64,000 nt of DNA from Aliisedimentitalea scapharcae (GCF_045277565.1 NZ_CP123584.1:3782001-3846000), one strand, 5' to 3'; positions 7,836-16,454 are shown, counted from the first letter of the stretch. Numbers and translations are program-made. Notes: generated from the sequence alone by a model not told the origin.

Positions 7836-9596
7836 ATGTCGATCCTGAACGAAAGCCTGGCCTCGCGGATCACCGGGTGGAATACCGGCACCGACGCGCC
7901 GACCGCAGCAACTGCGCCGGAAGGTGGCAAATCTTATGTGCGCGGGGCGACCACCCCGCCGCTGACCTATGTCACGATCCCGCAACTGCTGCGCGACGCG
8001 GTGTCCCGGTTTGGCCCGCGTGAGGCGGCTGTATTTTCGCAACAGAACATCCGGATGAGCTATTATGATCTGGACCGCGCCGTGGATGAGCTGGCCTCGG
8101 GTCTGTTGGCGCTGGGATTGGAAAAAGGAGACCGGGTCGGGATCTGGTCGCCGAACCGGTATGAATGGGTCCTGACCCAATTCGCCACCGCCAGGGTTGG
8201 TCTGATCCTCGTCAATATCAACCCGGCCTATCGCCTGTCCGAACTGGAATATGCCCTGAACAAGGTCGGCTGCAAGGCGCTGATCACTGCGAGCGCCTTT
8301 AAATCCTCGGATTATGTGGGAATGATTCACACCCTGGCCCCCGAACTGGACACATGCGCTCCGGGCCGGTTACAGGCCGCAAAGCTGCCACATCTTCGCA
8401 GCGTCGTCGTGCTGGGTGATGGCGGTGTTGCGGGCACCTATTCCTTTGACCAGTTGTGCCAACTGGGTGGTCCGGCACAGCAATTGCGGCTGGACGAGAT
8501 CGACAAAACCCTGTCGCCAGATGATGCCATCAATATCCAGTTCACATCCGGAACGACGGGTCTGCCCAAGGGGGCAACCCTGTCGCATTACAACATCGTC
8601 AACAACGCGCGTTTTGTCACTGACCGGATCGAACTGACCGAAGATGACAGATTGGCGATCCCCGTGCCTCTGTATCACTGTTTCGGCATGGTCATGGGGG
8701 TGCTGGGCGCGGTCAGCAAAGGTGCGGCCATGGTGTTCCCTGGCGAATCCTTTGATGCGGCCCAGACCTTGGATGTGCTGGCAAGCGAACGCTGCACGGC
8801 CGTCTATGGCGTGCCGACAATGTTTGTGGCGATGTTGCAAGATCTGGACCATACGCCCCGCGACCTGTCCAACCTGCGCACCGGCATCATGGCCGGTGCC
8901 CCCTGCCCGGTCGACGTCATGGAGCAAGTCAACACCCGGATGCATATGCATCAGGTCACCATCTGTTACGGCATGACCGAGACCGCGCCGGTGTCGTTCC
9001 AAAGTTTCGTGAGCGACCCCACTGACAAACGCTGTGAAACCGTGGGCCGGGTGCACCCGCATCTAGAGGTCAAGATCGTCGATGACACGGGCCAGATCGT
9101 TCCAGTTGGCGCGCGCGGAGAGCTGTGCACCCGCGGCTATTCGGTGATGAAGGGTTACTGGGATGACACGGACAAAACCACCGACAGCATCCGCGACGGC
9201 TGGATGCACACTGGTGATCTGGCAGTGTTTGACGCGGACGGGTTCTGTTCCATCGTCGGGCGGGTCAAGGACATGATCATCCGGGGCGGCGAAAACATCT
9301 ATCCCCGCGAGATCGAAGAATACCTGTTCCGCCATCCCAAGATCAGCGAAGTTCAGGTCTTTGGCATCCCGGACGACAAATTCGGCGAAGAGGTCTGTGC
9401 CTGGGCAATTGCCAAACCCGGGTGTGAATTGACCGGGGATGAGCTGCGGGACTTCTGTCAGGGCCAGATCGCCCATTTCAAAGTGCCCCGTCATTTCCGG
9501 ATCGTCACAGAGATCCCCATGACCATCACCGGCAAGCCGCAGAAATTCGTGATGCGCGACCAAATGATTGAGATGTTGAAACAGGACGGCGGTTGA
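7836..9596 (+). CDS. Acyl-CoA synthetase (AMP-forming, fatty-acyl-CoA ligase family)
   Basis: A 586-residue adenylate-forming enzyme of typical family length. Motifs in order are the ATP-binding loop FTSGTTGLPKGATLSH, YGMTETAP, the TGDLAVFDADG hinge region, GRVKDMIIRGGENIYPREIE and the C-terminal catalytic lysine in ITGKPQKF. It joins a carboxylic acid to CoA with ATP. An AAGGAGG ribosome site lies just before the ATG and only 11 bases separate it from the amidase stop, so it is the last gene of the amide operon. The natural reading is that it activates the acid released by the amidase; the chain length is not readable from the sequence. Confidence 0.9.
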   Translation: MSILNESLASRITGWNTGTDAPTAATAPEGGKSYVRGATTPPLTYVTIPQLLRDAVSRFGPREAAVFSQQNIRMSYYDLDRAVDELASGLLALGLEKGDRVGIWSPNRYEWVLTQFATARVGLILVNINPAYRLSELEYALNKVGCKALITASAFKSSDYVGMIHTLAPELDTCAPGRLQAAKLPHLRSVVVLGDGGVAGTYSFDQLCQLGGPAQQLRLDEIDKTLSPDDAINIQFTSGTTGLPKGATLSHYNIVNNARFVTDRIELTEDDRLAIPVPLYHCFGMVMGVLGAVSKGAAMVFPGESFDAAQTLDVLASERCTAVYGVPTMFVAMLQDLDHTPRDLSNLRTGIMAGAPCPVDVMEQVNTRMHMHQVTICYGMTETAPVSFQSFVSDPTDKRCETVGRVHPHLEVKIVDDTGQIVPVGARGELCTRGYSVMKGYWDDTDKTTDSIRDGWMHTGDLAVFDADGFCSIVGRVKDMIIRGGENIYPREIEEYLFRHPKISEVQVFGIPDDKFGEEVCAWAIAKPGCELTGDELRDFCQGQIAHFKVPRHFRIVTEIPMTITGKPQKFVMRDQMIEMLKQDGG

Positions 9597-9603
9597 AGGT
9601 CGC

Positions 9604-10080
9604 TCAATCGCCGGACGTCAGGTCCAGCCGCATGAATGCGCTGTTGGGGTCTTCTTCGTACCCCAGGATCGGCGGGCAATAGATATAGCCCAGCCGTTCG
9701 TACAGCGCGCGCGCTGCGTCATATTCAGGCAGCAGGTCAGATCCGGTTTCCAATACCAGCGCCGTGATCCCCGTTGTCTGCGCCGCAGTTGCAAGATGCT
9801 GCATGATCTGGCGGGCAATACCGCGGCCGCGGGCCGCTGTGGATACGTAAACGGATTTGACCTCGGCGGTGCCATCGCTCAGCGATTTCAATGCGCCGCA
9901 TCCAACGGCCGTCGCGCCATCATAGGCCGCCCAGAAACGCACATCTCTGCCCCGCAGCTGATCGACGCCAAAGGTATGATCGCTTTCGGCCGGGGCCGCA
10001 CCGGCCCCGTGTACCAGGTTTGCGTCAATCAACGAACGCAGATCCGACGCCGCCGGGTCTGCCAATCTGATGTCAATCAC
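9604..10080 (-). CDS. GNAT-family N-acetyltransferase
   Basis: A 158-residue protein with the GNAT acetyl-CoA binding signature (VYVSTAARGRGIA) at about residues 75-88 and a C-terminal YERLGY-type strand typical of small-molecule or peptide acetyltransferases. It starts with GTG. It converges on the acyl-CoA synthetase gene, leaving only 7 bases between stops. The substrate cannot be told from sequence. Confidence 0.85.
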   Translation of the reverse strand: MIDIRLADPAASDLRSLIDANLVHGAGAAPAESDHTFGVDQLRGRDVRFWAAYDGATAVGCGALKSLSDGTAEVKSVYVSTAARGRGIARQIMQHLATAAQTTGITALVLETGSDLLPEYDAARALYERLGYIYCPPILGYEEDPNSAFMRLDLTSGD

Positions 10081-10094
10081 ACGCGTGGTTCCTA

Positions 10095-10406
10095 TTAGTG
10101 GGTCCAGGGCACGCGGCGGTTGGTGGCAAAGTTTTCACCGTATCCGCCAGGACGCACATTTGCCTTGCGGGCATGTGGCTCCATGACCTGGGCATCAATA
10201 CCGTGGTCGCGGGCGTATTCCACCGCTTCTTCCTTGGTTGTGAAACGCAAGCGCACCTGGGTCTGGGTGTCGCTGGAGGACGTCCAGCCCATCAGCGGGT
10301 CCACTTCACGCGCGGATGCAGGCGCATATTCCAGCACCCATTTCCGTGTTTTTGCCATACCCGAGGTCATGGCGTTTCTGGCCGGCTTGAAAATCCGCGC
10401 ACGCAT
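10095..10406 (-). CDS. ETC complex I subunit-like protein (NDUFS4 family)
   Basis: About 103 residues starting MRARIFKPARNAMTSG, the usual N-terminus of bacterial relatives of the mitochondrial complex I accessory subunit NDUFS4. The conserved core KWVLEYAP...DPLMGWTSSSDTQTQVRL is present. It is characteristic of alphaproteobacteria and is thought to associate with NADH:quinone oxidoreductase. The start at 10406 is chosen because GGAG lies 6 bases upstream and it matches the family. A start 6 codons earlier (10424) also has an AGGG site. Confidence 0.85.
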   Translation of the reverse strand: MRARIFKPARNAMTSGMAKTRKWVLEYAPASAREVDPLMGWTSSSDTQTQVRLRFTTKEEAVEYARDHGIDAQVMEPHARKANVRPGGYGENFATNRRVPWTH

Positions 10407-10563
10407 CGCAGTCTCCGTCGTCATTTGCTGTGCCCTATATGCGCTGAACCGCGCGTGGCGGCAAGGTACCAATTGTCTCAACCCTATCTGGAGCATGTTA
10501 ACGAATGCCTCTTGAACAAGAACAAAAACAGATCAAAATCAGGCGCGAAAGGAATCTTTGTTC

Positions 10564-12762
10564 ATGCCGTATGCCCATTCCGACAAATCCGACGCCCTGA
10601 TGAACACTACCGCGCCGGATGTGGCGGCCCGACCCAAGCTGGAAGGTGGGATTCCGTTGCGGATGCAAACGGAATTCAACGCGGCCGGAGACCAGCCCAC
10701 CGCAATCGCGGAACTGACCCAGGGCATTGTGGATGGGGAACAAAATCAGGTTCTGCTGGGTGCGACCGGCACCGGCAAGACCTTCACCATGGCCAAGGTC
10801 ATCGAGGAAACCCAACGCCCCGCCATAATCCTGGCACCAAACAAAACATTGGCTGCACAGTTGTATGGTGAATTCAAAGGGTTTTTCCCCGACAATGCGG
10901 TCGAATACTTTGTGTCTTTCTATGACTACTATCAGCCCGAGGCCTATGTGGCGCGGTCCGACACCTATATCGAGAAAGAAAGTCAGATCAACGAACAGAT
11001 CGACCGCATGCGCCATTCGGCAACGCGGGCATTATTGGAACGCGATGATGTAATCATCGTCGCCTCGGTCAGTTGCATCTATGGCATCGGTTCGGTCGAA
11101 ACCTATGGCGCGATGACATTGGATCTCAAAACCGGCGGCGAATACGACCAGCGGGCCGTGATCGCGGATCTGGTGACCCAGCAATACAAACGCAACGATC
11201 AGGCATTTCAACGCGGGTCTTTTCGGGTGCGTGGCGACAGTCTGGAGATCTTTCCCGCCCACCTCGAAGATCGCGCCTGGAGGCTGTCCTTCTTTGGCGA
11301 AGAGCTGGAGTCGATTACCGAATTCGACCCGCTCACCGGGGAAAAAACCGATACGTTCGAACAGATCCGGGTCTATGCGAATTCGCATTATGTGACACCG
11401 AAACCTACGATGCAGCAGGCGATCATCGAAATCAAAAAGGAACTGCGCATCCGGCTGGATCAATTGGTTGGCGATGGCAAGCTGCTAGAAGCGCAGCGGC
11501 TGGAGCAGCGCACCAATTTCGATCTGGAAATGCTCGAGGCCACCGGCGTCTGCAACGGGATCGAAAACTATTCGCGGTATCTGACCGGTCGCGCACCGGG
11601 TGAACCGCCCCCGACGCTGTTTGAATTCATCCCCGACAACGCCATTGTCTTTGCCGATGAATCCCACGTTTCCGTGCCCCAGATCGGCGGCATGTTCAAA
11701 GGGGATTACCGGCGCAAATTCACCTTGGCTGAACACGGATTCCGGCTGCCGTCCTGCATGGACAACCGCCCGCTCAAGTTCGAGGAATGGGACACCATGC
11801 GCCCACAATCGGTGTTCGTCTCGGCCACCCCTGCGAAATGGGAGATTGAACAGACCGGCGGTGTGTTTACCGAACAGGTGATCCGCCCCACCGGCCTGTT
11901 GGACCCGCCGGTCGAAATCCGCCCGGTCGACATGCAGGTCGATGACTTGCTGGACGAAGTGCGCAAGGTCGCCGCCGATGGGTATCGCACGTTGGTTACC
12001 ACGCTGACCAAACGCATGGCCGAGGATCTGACCGAATACATGCACGAACAGGGCATCAAGGTGCGCTATATGCATTCGGACATCGACACGCTCGAGCGCA
12101 TCGAAATCCTGCGGGATCTGCGGCTGGGCGCGTTTGACGTGCTGATCGGCATCAACCTGCTGCGCGAAGGATTGGACATCCCCGAATGTGGATTGGTGGC
12201 CATTCTGGATGCGGACAAGGAAGGGTTCCTGCGGTCCGAAACCTCGCTGGTGCAAACCATTGGCCGCGCTGCGCGGAACGCCGATGGCCGGGTGATCATG
12301 TACGCCGATCGCATCACCGGGTCGATGGAACGCGCGCTGGCTGAAACCGACCGCCGCCGCGCCCGCCAGATTGCCTATAACGAAGAACACGGGATCACTC
12401 CCGCAACGGTGAAAAAGAACGTCGAGGACGTATTGGCCGGTCTCTACCAGGGCGACACCGACATGAACCGCGTCACCGCCACCATCGACAAACCACTGCA
12501 TGGTGCCAATCTCGAAGCGGTTCTGGACGGGCTGCGCACCGATATGCGCAAGGCCGCCGAGAATTTGGAGTTCGAAGAAGCCGCCCGCCTGCGCGATGAA
12601 GTCAAACGGCTCGAAGCGGTCGACCTCACCATCGCCGACGACCCCATGGCGCGACAATGGGCGGTCGAAAAGGCATCAGAAGCCGCACAGAAAGCCAAGG
12701 GGCGATCAACGGCTGGGAGGCCGGGGCAACGTGGTGGGAATGTTCGGAGAAGGGGGAGGTGA
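10564..12762 (+). CDS. uvrB: Excinuclease ABC subunit B
   Basis: A 732-residue UvrB, the helicase-like damage-verifying subunit of nucleotide excision repair. The sequence shows Walker A (GATGTGKTFTMAK), the beta-hairpin that probes the DNA (YYDYYQPEAYVARSDTYIEKE begins near residue 115), the DESHVS box, a second RecA-like domain with INLLREGLDIPE and QTIGRAARN, and a C-terminal UVR motif (LEFEEAARLRDEVKRLE) that contacts UvrA/UvrC. The ATG at 10564 has AAAGGA 10 bases upstream. The C-terminal tail is basic (GNVRRRGR). Clear orthologue, full length. Confidence 0.98.
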   Translation: MPYAHSDKSDALMNTTAPDVAARPKLEGGIPLRMQTEFNAAGDQPTAIAELTQGIVDGEQNQVLLGATGTGKTFTMAKVIEETQRPAIILAPNKTLAAQLYGEFKGFFPDNAVEYFVSFYDYYQPEAYVARSDTYIEKESQINEQIDRMRHSATRALLERDDVIIVASVSCIYGIGSVETYGAMTLDLKTGGEYDQRAVIADLVTQQYKRNDQAFQRGSFRVRGDSLEIFPAHLEDRAWRLSFFGEELESITEFDPLTGEKTDTFEQIRVYANSHYVTPKPTMQQAIIEIKKELRIRLDQLVGDGKLLEAQRLEQRTNFDLEMLEATGVCNGIENYSRYLTGRAPGEPPPTLFEFIPDNAIVFADESHVSVPQIGGMFKGDYRRKFTLAEHGFRLPSCMDNRPLKFEEWDTMRPQSVFVSATPAKWEIEQTGGVFTEQVIRPTGLLDPPVEIRPVDMQVDDLLDEVRKVAADGYRTLVTTLTKRMAEDLTEYMHEQGIKVRYMHSDIDTLERIEILRDLRLGAFDVLIGINLLREGLDIPECGLVAILDADKEGFLRSETSLVQTIGRAARNADGRVIMYADRITGSMERALAETDRRRARQIAYNEEHGITPATVKKNVEDVLAGLYQGDTDMNRVTATIDKPLHGANLEAVLDGLRTDMRKAAENLEFEEAARLRDEVKRLEAVDLTIADDPMARQWAVEKASEAAQKAKGRSTAGRPGQRGGNVRRRGR

Positions 12763-12823
12763 CGCTAAATAGCTTCAAATAACATGCGAAATTGCCTATG
12801 TTAGCGAAAAGAAAGGAGCCGAA

Positions 12824-13438
12824 ATGATTTCGAGTTAGTTTTACCAAGTTTCTTGATTTTGTTGCGCAAACTGGCGAACCCAAAGCCACAACAGCATTGC
12901 AAGCTTGGCGACAGAGCAACACGCCATATGATCCCGCAAAAGACTATCATCGCCGTATACGTCAAGAAATCATTGGCTTTGAAAGGTCAGGCATCGAACC
13001 GGGCTGGGGGGAATTTGTTTCTTCACAGAATCCGAAGAAGCAGAAGAATTTTACCGAGACGATCGATTGTTACAACAAGTGGCGAAAAAAAATCAGAACG
13101 CCCTAAATTGGTTTGATCCGCCAAAAGGAGAATGGTCGACGGCCGAGTTTCAGCTTTCTGTTAACCCAGAAATGGGTTTGATCATTGACGGTCAAAAACA
13201 CGCGATCAAGATGTTCATCAACAAAAACAAACTTTCTAGATTGAAAGCGCAGATGGGCGGACTGCTGATGTCCAAAGCACTTTCCATCAAAGCGCCCAAC
13301 ACAAAGTTTTCTATCTTCGATATAAAGCAGAAACAGCTTCATACGTTTGCAGCACCGTCCGAAAAACTCGAATATCTTCTTATCGGTGAAGCAGCTCACT
13401 TGTCAGCCATGCTTTCGGCGATCCGAGGCAATGAGTAA
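12824..13438 (+). pseudogene. Low-GC hypothetical gene broken into two frames at an A8 run
   Basis: A strong ribosome site (AAAGGAG) precedes ATG 12824, but that frame ends after four codons. One frame over, a continuous protein-like sequence runs from 12828 (FRVSFTKFLDFVAQTG...) to a stop at 13106. Near the stop, within CGA-AAA-AAA-ATC (13083-13094), the sequence jumps by -1 into a second open frame that runs to 13438 (NQNALNWFDPPKGEWSTAEFQ ... SAIRGNE). Reading back one base on the eight-A run (13085-13092) joins the two parts smoothly. Joined, it gives about 200 residues with no domain I recognise. Base composition is clearly lower in GC than both neighbours, suggesting acquisition. It may be a decayed gene, a product of homopolymer sequencing errors, or a gene with programmed -1 frameshifting at the A run; the second break at the start codon favours decay or error. 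Confidence 0.55.
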
Positions 13439-13477
13439 ACACGTGGGCAAAGCTGATCTCCCTCGCCAATAAACTGA

Positions 13478-13524
13478 GGCCAGCCCCTGACTCTGGGGGG
13501 GGGGGCTGGCCGGCGGTGCCGGCC
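13478..13524. terminator. Two overlapping GC-rich hairpins with an 11-base G run
   Basis: The 10-base arms at 13478-13487 and 13502-13511 form one stem whose loop contains a run of G (13495-13505). A second stem, GGCCGGC with GCCGGCC, uses 13508-13514 and 13518-13524. They share bases 13508-13511, so only one can form at a time. The site lies between convergent genes and probably ends transcription, although no T-run follows. Confidence 0.5.
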
Positions 13525-13574
13525 TTGGGACAACAGCAAGTGTTGCGCTTCACCCTCCTTGGCGAAGCAGCGCC

Positions 13575-13826
13575 TTAGAAATCAAACAGCTCGTCCAGAA
13601 ACCCGCCACGTTTCTTTTTCTTGCGATAGCCGTGATCACCCTGGTCATCATACCCGCGCTGTTGTTGCGGCGGTGAGGGTGGCGCGCTGTAGGCGGCTGA
13701 TCGTTCGATGATCTTGTCGAGCTCACCCCGGTCCAGCCACACCCCACGGCATTGCGGGCAATAGTCAATTTCGACCCCGCTGCGTTCCGTGATCACAAGT
13801 GGCGTTCCGTCAATCGGGCATTTCAT
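13575..13826 (-). CDS. Small zinc-ribbon protein (TFIIB-type zinc finger family)
   Basis: An 83-residue protein beginning MKCPIDGTPL with the family core EIDYCPQCRGVWLDRGELDKII. The zinc ribbon is followed by a Pro/Gln/Tyr-rich linker and a basic tail (YRKKKKRGG) ending FLDELFDF. The start at 13826 has GGAG 6 bases upstream; ATGs at 13832 and 13838 are alternatives. Members of this family are widespread small proteins of unknown function. The first half of the ribbon has a single Cys (CPID), as in its close relatives. Confidence 0.8.
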   Translation of the reverse strand: MKCPIDGTPLVITERSGVEIDYCPQCRGVWLDRGELDKIIERSAAYSAPPSPPQQQRGYDDQGDHGYRKKKKRGGFLDELFDF

Positions 13827-13926
13827 CGGCATCTCCATTTTGCTACCCAAAATAGATAGGGAGCCACCGCGCGGTTTCCACCTGCGACCAATTTGCATTC
13901 AACACTCATGGTAAATCCCGGGCGAG

Positions 13927-14280
13927 TTAAAGCCCCAACTCCGCCCGCAGCTTCTTGGTCAATTTCGCCACAACCATGTCATAGGACATCACGATGTGGT
14001 CGCGCAGAGAGGCGTCGGTCATGCCGCGTTCCTCATAGACCTGCAACCATTTCATCCCGCGTGAGGCCAGATAGGGCGCGGGGTGGATGCCCGGTTCGTC
14101 TTGCAGCACCTCATAGGCGATGTCGCTAACCTTGAATGTAAAGGCGGCCTCACCATCGTGCCAGCCACAAATGGCGAACACCTTGCCACCGACTTTCCAT
14201 ACGTCCGCATTGCCCCATTGCACCACATGGGTGGTCGCCCGCAGGCCAGCGCAGAAGGTATTGAATTCATTCCGTGTCAT
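13927..14280 (-). CDS. MmcQ/YjbR-family protein
   Basis: A 117-residue protein with the MmcQ/YjbR fold pattern: MTRNEFNTFC start, VWKVGGKVFAICGW, FTFKVSDIAYEVL, PAPYLASRGMKWLQV and a C-terminal SYDMVVAKLTKKLRAELGL helix. The fold resembles a DNA-binding domain, but the function is not established. The start is placed at 14280, where the family N-terminus begins. It is divergent from a small membrane-protein gene with about 90 bases between the starts. Confidence 0.85.
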   Translation of the reverse strand: MTRNEFNTFCAGLRATTHVVQWGNADVWKVGGKVFAICGWHDGEAAFTFKVSDIAYEVLQDEPGIHPAPYLASRGMKWLQVYEERGMTDASLRDHIVMSYDMVVAKLTKKLRAELGL

Positions 14281-14370
14281 GGCCCGATCTTTGACATGCT
14301 CGCCATATCTTGCAAGTCCGTTGGCCGGGCGCACCCTTCCACACAACTCATAATTGTGGTAAATTCGCAC

Positions 14371-14625
14371 ATGCGGAGTGTAATTTACCTGTTGTCCCTG
14401 GGTCAGCTCCTGTTTCTGATGGCGATGACGCTGGATGTGGCATTGACCTCGACGGATGCCGCCGGACAGAGCATGGCGTTTGGTCTGTTGATGGCCGGAT
14501 ACATGATTGTCGCGGCCTGTGTTCTGCCAGCGGTGATCCTGGCGCGGTCTGAAAACTGGCAATGGCTGGGGGTGCCTTTGGCTGTGGCCCCTGTGCTGGT
14601 CGCCTTGGCAGTTTTTGCTCTCTAG
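14371..14625 (+). CDS. Small three-helix membrane protein, hypothetical
   Basis: An 84-residue hydrophobic protein with three predicted membrane segments (about residues 3-20, 36-57 and 66-84) and a short ENWQW loop. I do not recognise a family. The ATG at 14371 is the first in frame after the divergent gene start. Composition resembles the neighbours, so it is probably a real but uncharacterised inner-membrane protein. Confidence 0.6.
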   Translation: MRSVIYLLSLGQLLFLMAMTLDVALTSTDAAGQSMAFGLLMAGYMIVAACVLPAVILARSENWQWLGVPLAVAPVLVALAVFAL

Positions 14626-14777
14626 GTCCCCCTTGCGCACAGTGCTTGCCCGACTCACCCCAACAGGCGCAGACTGGCAGATACCTCCCACCTAGGACGC
14701 TCCGGTCGCTCCCTGTCGGGGGTGTACCGCGACCGCGACTGTTCCTTTCTGGGCTTCAAATCTGGAAGGAGGACACA

Positions 14778-15245
14778 ATGATAGCTGCGCGACTGAAACA
14801 CCACCTGGAGGCCCGCAACCTCCCCTATGACATGCGTGCCCACCCTTATGCTGCCACAGCGCAGGAATGCGCAGAGGCGGCGCATGTACCGGGTGATCGT
14901 CTGGCAAAATCGGTGCTGATCCACATGGAGGAAGGTCCGTTATTGGCCGTGATTCCGTCAACCCAGCAGGTCGACCTGACAGCATTGCAGGCGATGATGC
15001 ACCGGCGGTTGGGGTTGGCACGCGAAGAAGACATGGTGCCTGTTTTTGACGATTGCGATCTTGGTGCCGCGCCGCCTGTCGGTATGGCCTATGACGTGCC
15101 AACAGTGATCGACGACAGCCTCACCGGGCTCGAAACTGTCTGGTTCGAAGCCGGAGATCACAAGACCCTGGTCGAAATGAAGGGGCGCGATTTCGATCGT
15201 CTCATGCGCCGGGCCGAACATGGCGATATCTGCTGTATGCAGTGA
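14778..15245 (+). CDS. YbaK/EbsC-family aminoacyl-tRNA deacylase-like protein
   Basis: A 155-residue single-domain YbaK/ProX-like protein. Such proteins hydrolyse mischarged aminoacyl-tRNAs in trans; this one has the LAKSVLIHMEEGPLLAVIP core and a C-terminal GDHKTLVEMKGRDFDRLM segment. Its N-terminus is relatively short and shows the HPYAATAQECAEAAHVPG region of the relatives that act outside ProRS. An excellent ribosome site (AAGGAGGA) precedes the ATG. The exact tRNA substrate is not readable. Confidence 0.8.
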   Translation: MIAARLKHHLEARNLPYDMRAHPYAATAQECAEAAHVPGDRLAKSVLIHMEEGPLLAVIPSTQQVDLTALQAMMHRRLGLAREEDMVPVFDDCDLGAAPPVGMAYDVPTVIDDSLTGLETVWFEAGDHKTLVEMKGRDFDRLMRRAEHGDICCMQ

Positions 15246-15251
15246 CGCGGG

Positions 15252-15280
15252 CCGCAAGGCAGGGCGGACCTGCCTTGCGG
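15252..15280. terminator. 12-bp perfect inverted repeat between convergent genes
   Basis: Arms 15252-15263 and 15269-15280 are perfect complements around a 5-base loop (gcgga). It lies between the YbaK-like and rhodanese stops and would end both transcripts as a bidirectional structure, although neither side shows a T-run. Confidence 0.5.
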
Positions 15281-15293
15281 GTGTTCCAAAGAC

Positions 15294-15878
15294 TCAGTTT
15301 TCGACGCTTAGCCCCAGCATCCGCCAGACCTGCATTCCGCCGCGATAATAGTGGATCAAATCTGCTGGGTACCCGGCCTTGATCATGTTGCGCGCGGCAT
15401 TGGGAGATTGGCCGCACCATGGGCCATTGCAAAACAGCGCGACCGGTTTGGCCCCTTCACAGTCAAAGCCGTCAAAGTCGATTTCACACCCCAATGCGTC
15501 CAGACGGTCGGCGGCTTCAGTATAGGGGATGTTGATTGACCCGGCGATGGTCCCGGTTTTGTAATGGTCCGGGATCCGGCTATCGACCACAATGGCCTTG
15601 GGGTCCTGCAACATGGCGATCAACTCCAGCTCCCCAATCGTGATCACGCCTTCGGCCGGGCTCATCGGTTGGACACAAAATGGCGGGCACGCGCGCGAGG
15701 TTTTGGCCCAATCACCGGACACGACATTGTCGTTGTCCTGAATGCGCGAGATGGTTGCCGTGCCACCTTCGGGCAACGGCACCTCTGCAGCAGGCATTTC
15801 ACGGGTGATTTGTACGGGGTCGGCCCAAATGGGACCGGCCAGACCGGCCATAACAACAGCGAGCGCAAGGTTTTTCAT
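15294..15878 (-). CDS. Exported rhodanese-like protein
   Basis: A 194-residue protein with a cleavable signal peptide (MKNLALAVVMAGLAGPIWA, cut near residue 19) followed by a rhodanese fold. The active-site loop reads CNGPWCGQS, and an earlier conserved pair CPPFC lies about 50 residues into the mature protein, as in periplasmic rhodaneses of this group. Rhodaneses move sulfane sulfur through a persulfide on the active cysteine. The start at 15878 has GAGGAAA upstream. A CATTCAA-N9-TTGAATG palindrome lies about 70-90 bases upstream (see the regulatory entry). Confidence 0.85.
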   Translation of the reverse strand: MKNLALAVVMAGLAGPIWADPVQITREMPAAEVPLPEGGTATISRIQDNDNVVSGDWAKTSRACPPFCVQPMSPAEGVITIGELELIAMLQDPKAIVVDSRIPDHYKTGTIAGSINIPYTEAADRLDALGCEIDFDGFDCEGAKPVALFCNGPWCGQSPNAARNMIKAGYPADLIHYYRGGMQVWRMLGLSVEN

Positions 15879-15947
15879 GAATGTTTCCTCCAAATTCACA
15901 TGACCAGGGCACCGCCAAACGGCGACGCCCTGACATTTTGAGTCATT

Positions 15948-15970
15948 CATTCAATGCACATATTTGAATG
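15948..15970. promoter_or_regulatory. Palindromic operator-like site upstream of the rhodanese gene
   Basis: CATTCAA (15948-15954) and TTGAATG (15964-15970) form an inverted repeat with a 9-base spacer in an AT-rich patch. Half-sites of this kind are used by ArsR-family repressors, some of which sense reactive sulfur and control rhodanese genes. The link to such a regulator is an inference; none is encoded in the window. Confidence 0.35.
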
Positions 15971-15992
15971 TATTATCTATGTGACAGATTGG

Positions 15993-16400
15993 TCAGCGCA
16001 CGACATGCACGGCGCAACTCGCGTGACGCACAATCTGGGTTGCGGTCGACCCCAACAGCAGGTCCTGCATGCCCGGACGGTGAGAAGCAATGATGATCAA
16101 GTCCGGTTTGTTGACCTCGGCCCAATCCAGGATTGACCGACCGGAATGCCCTTCGATGACCAATCCGCGCCCGTTTGGTATTGTGTTGGCCAGCGCATCC
16201 AGTTCCCCCTGGATGGCAGCCCGGGCCTCGGCCAGATAATCGGCGGGCATATAGCTGATGGCGTAGGCTGGTATATGTTCGACGACATGCAACAGCGTGA
16301 TCTGCGCCTCGGGTGTGGAAAGCATCTGGGCCAATTTCAATGGTCCAGACACATCGCGTTCGCTGTCAAAAGAAATCGGAACAAGGATATTGTGATACAT
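15993..16400 (-). CDS. Universal stress protein (UspA family)
   Basis: A 135-residue single UspA domain. It begins MYHNILVPISFDSE and contains the nucleotide-loop region IIASHRPGMQDLLLGSTATQIVRHASCAVHVVR, matching the G-x2-G-x9-G-[S/T] ATP-binding pattern. An AAAGGAG site precedes the ATG. A near-perfect FNR-type box (16455-16468) lies 55-68 bases upstream, in keeping with oxygen-dependent control of Usp genes in this bacterial group. Confidence 0.9.
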   Translation of the reverse strand: MYHNILVPISFDSERDVSGPLKLAQMLSTPEAQITLLHVVEHIPAYAISYMPADYLAEARAAIQGELDALANTIPNGRGLVIEGHSGRSILDWAEVNKPDLIIIASHRPGMQDLLLGSTATQIVRHASCAVHVVR

Positions 16401-16454
16401 GAGATCGCTCCTTTTCGGCTGAGCACAGTATCACCCGTGATCCCGAAACGAGCC

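Noticed and set aside
15294..15878. Calling the rhodanese a PQQ-dependent CXXCW protein
   Set aside because: The active loop is CNGPWCGQS, which fits generic exported rhodaneses; the CXXCW pattern is absent.
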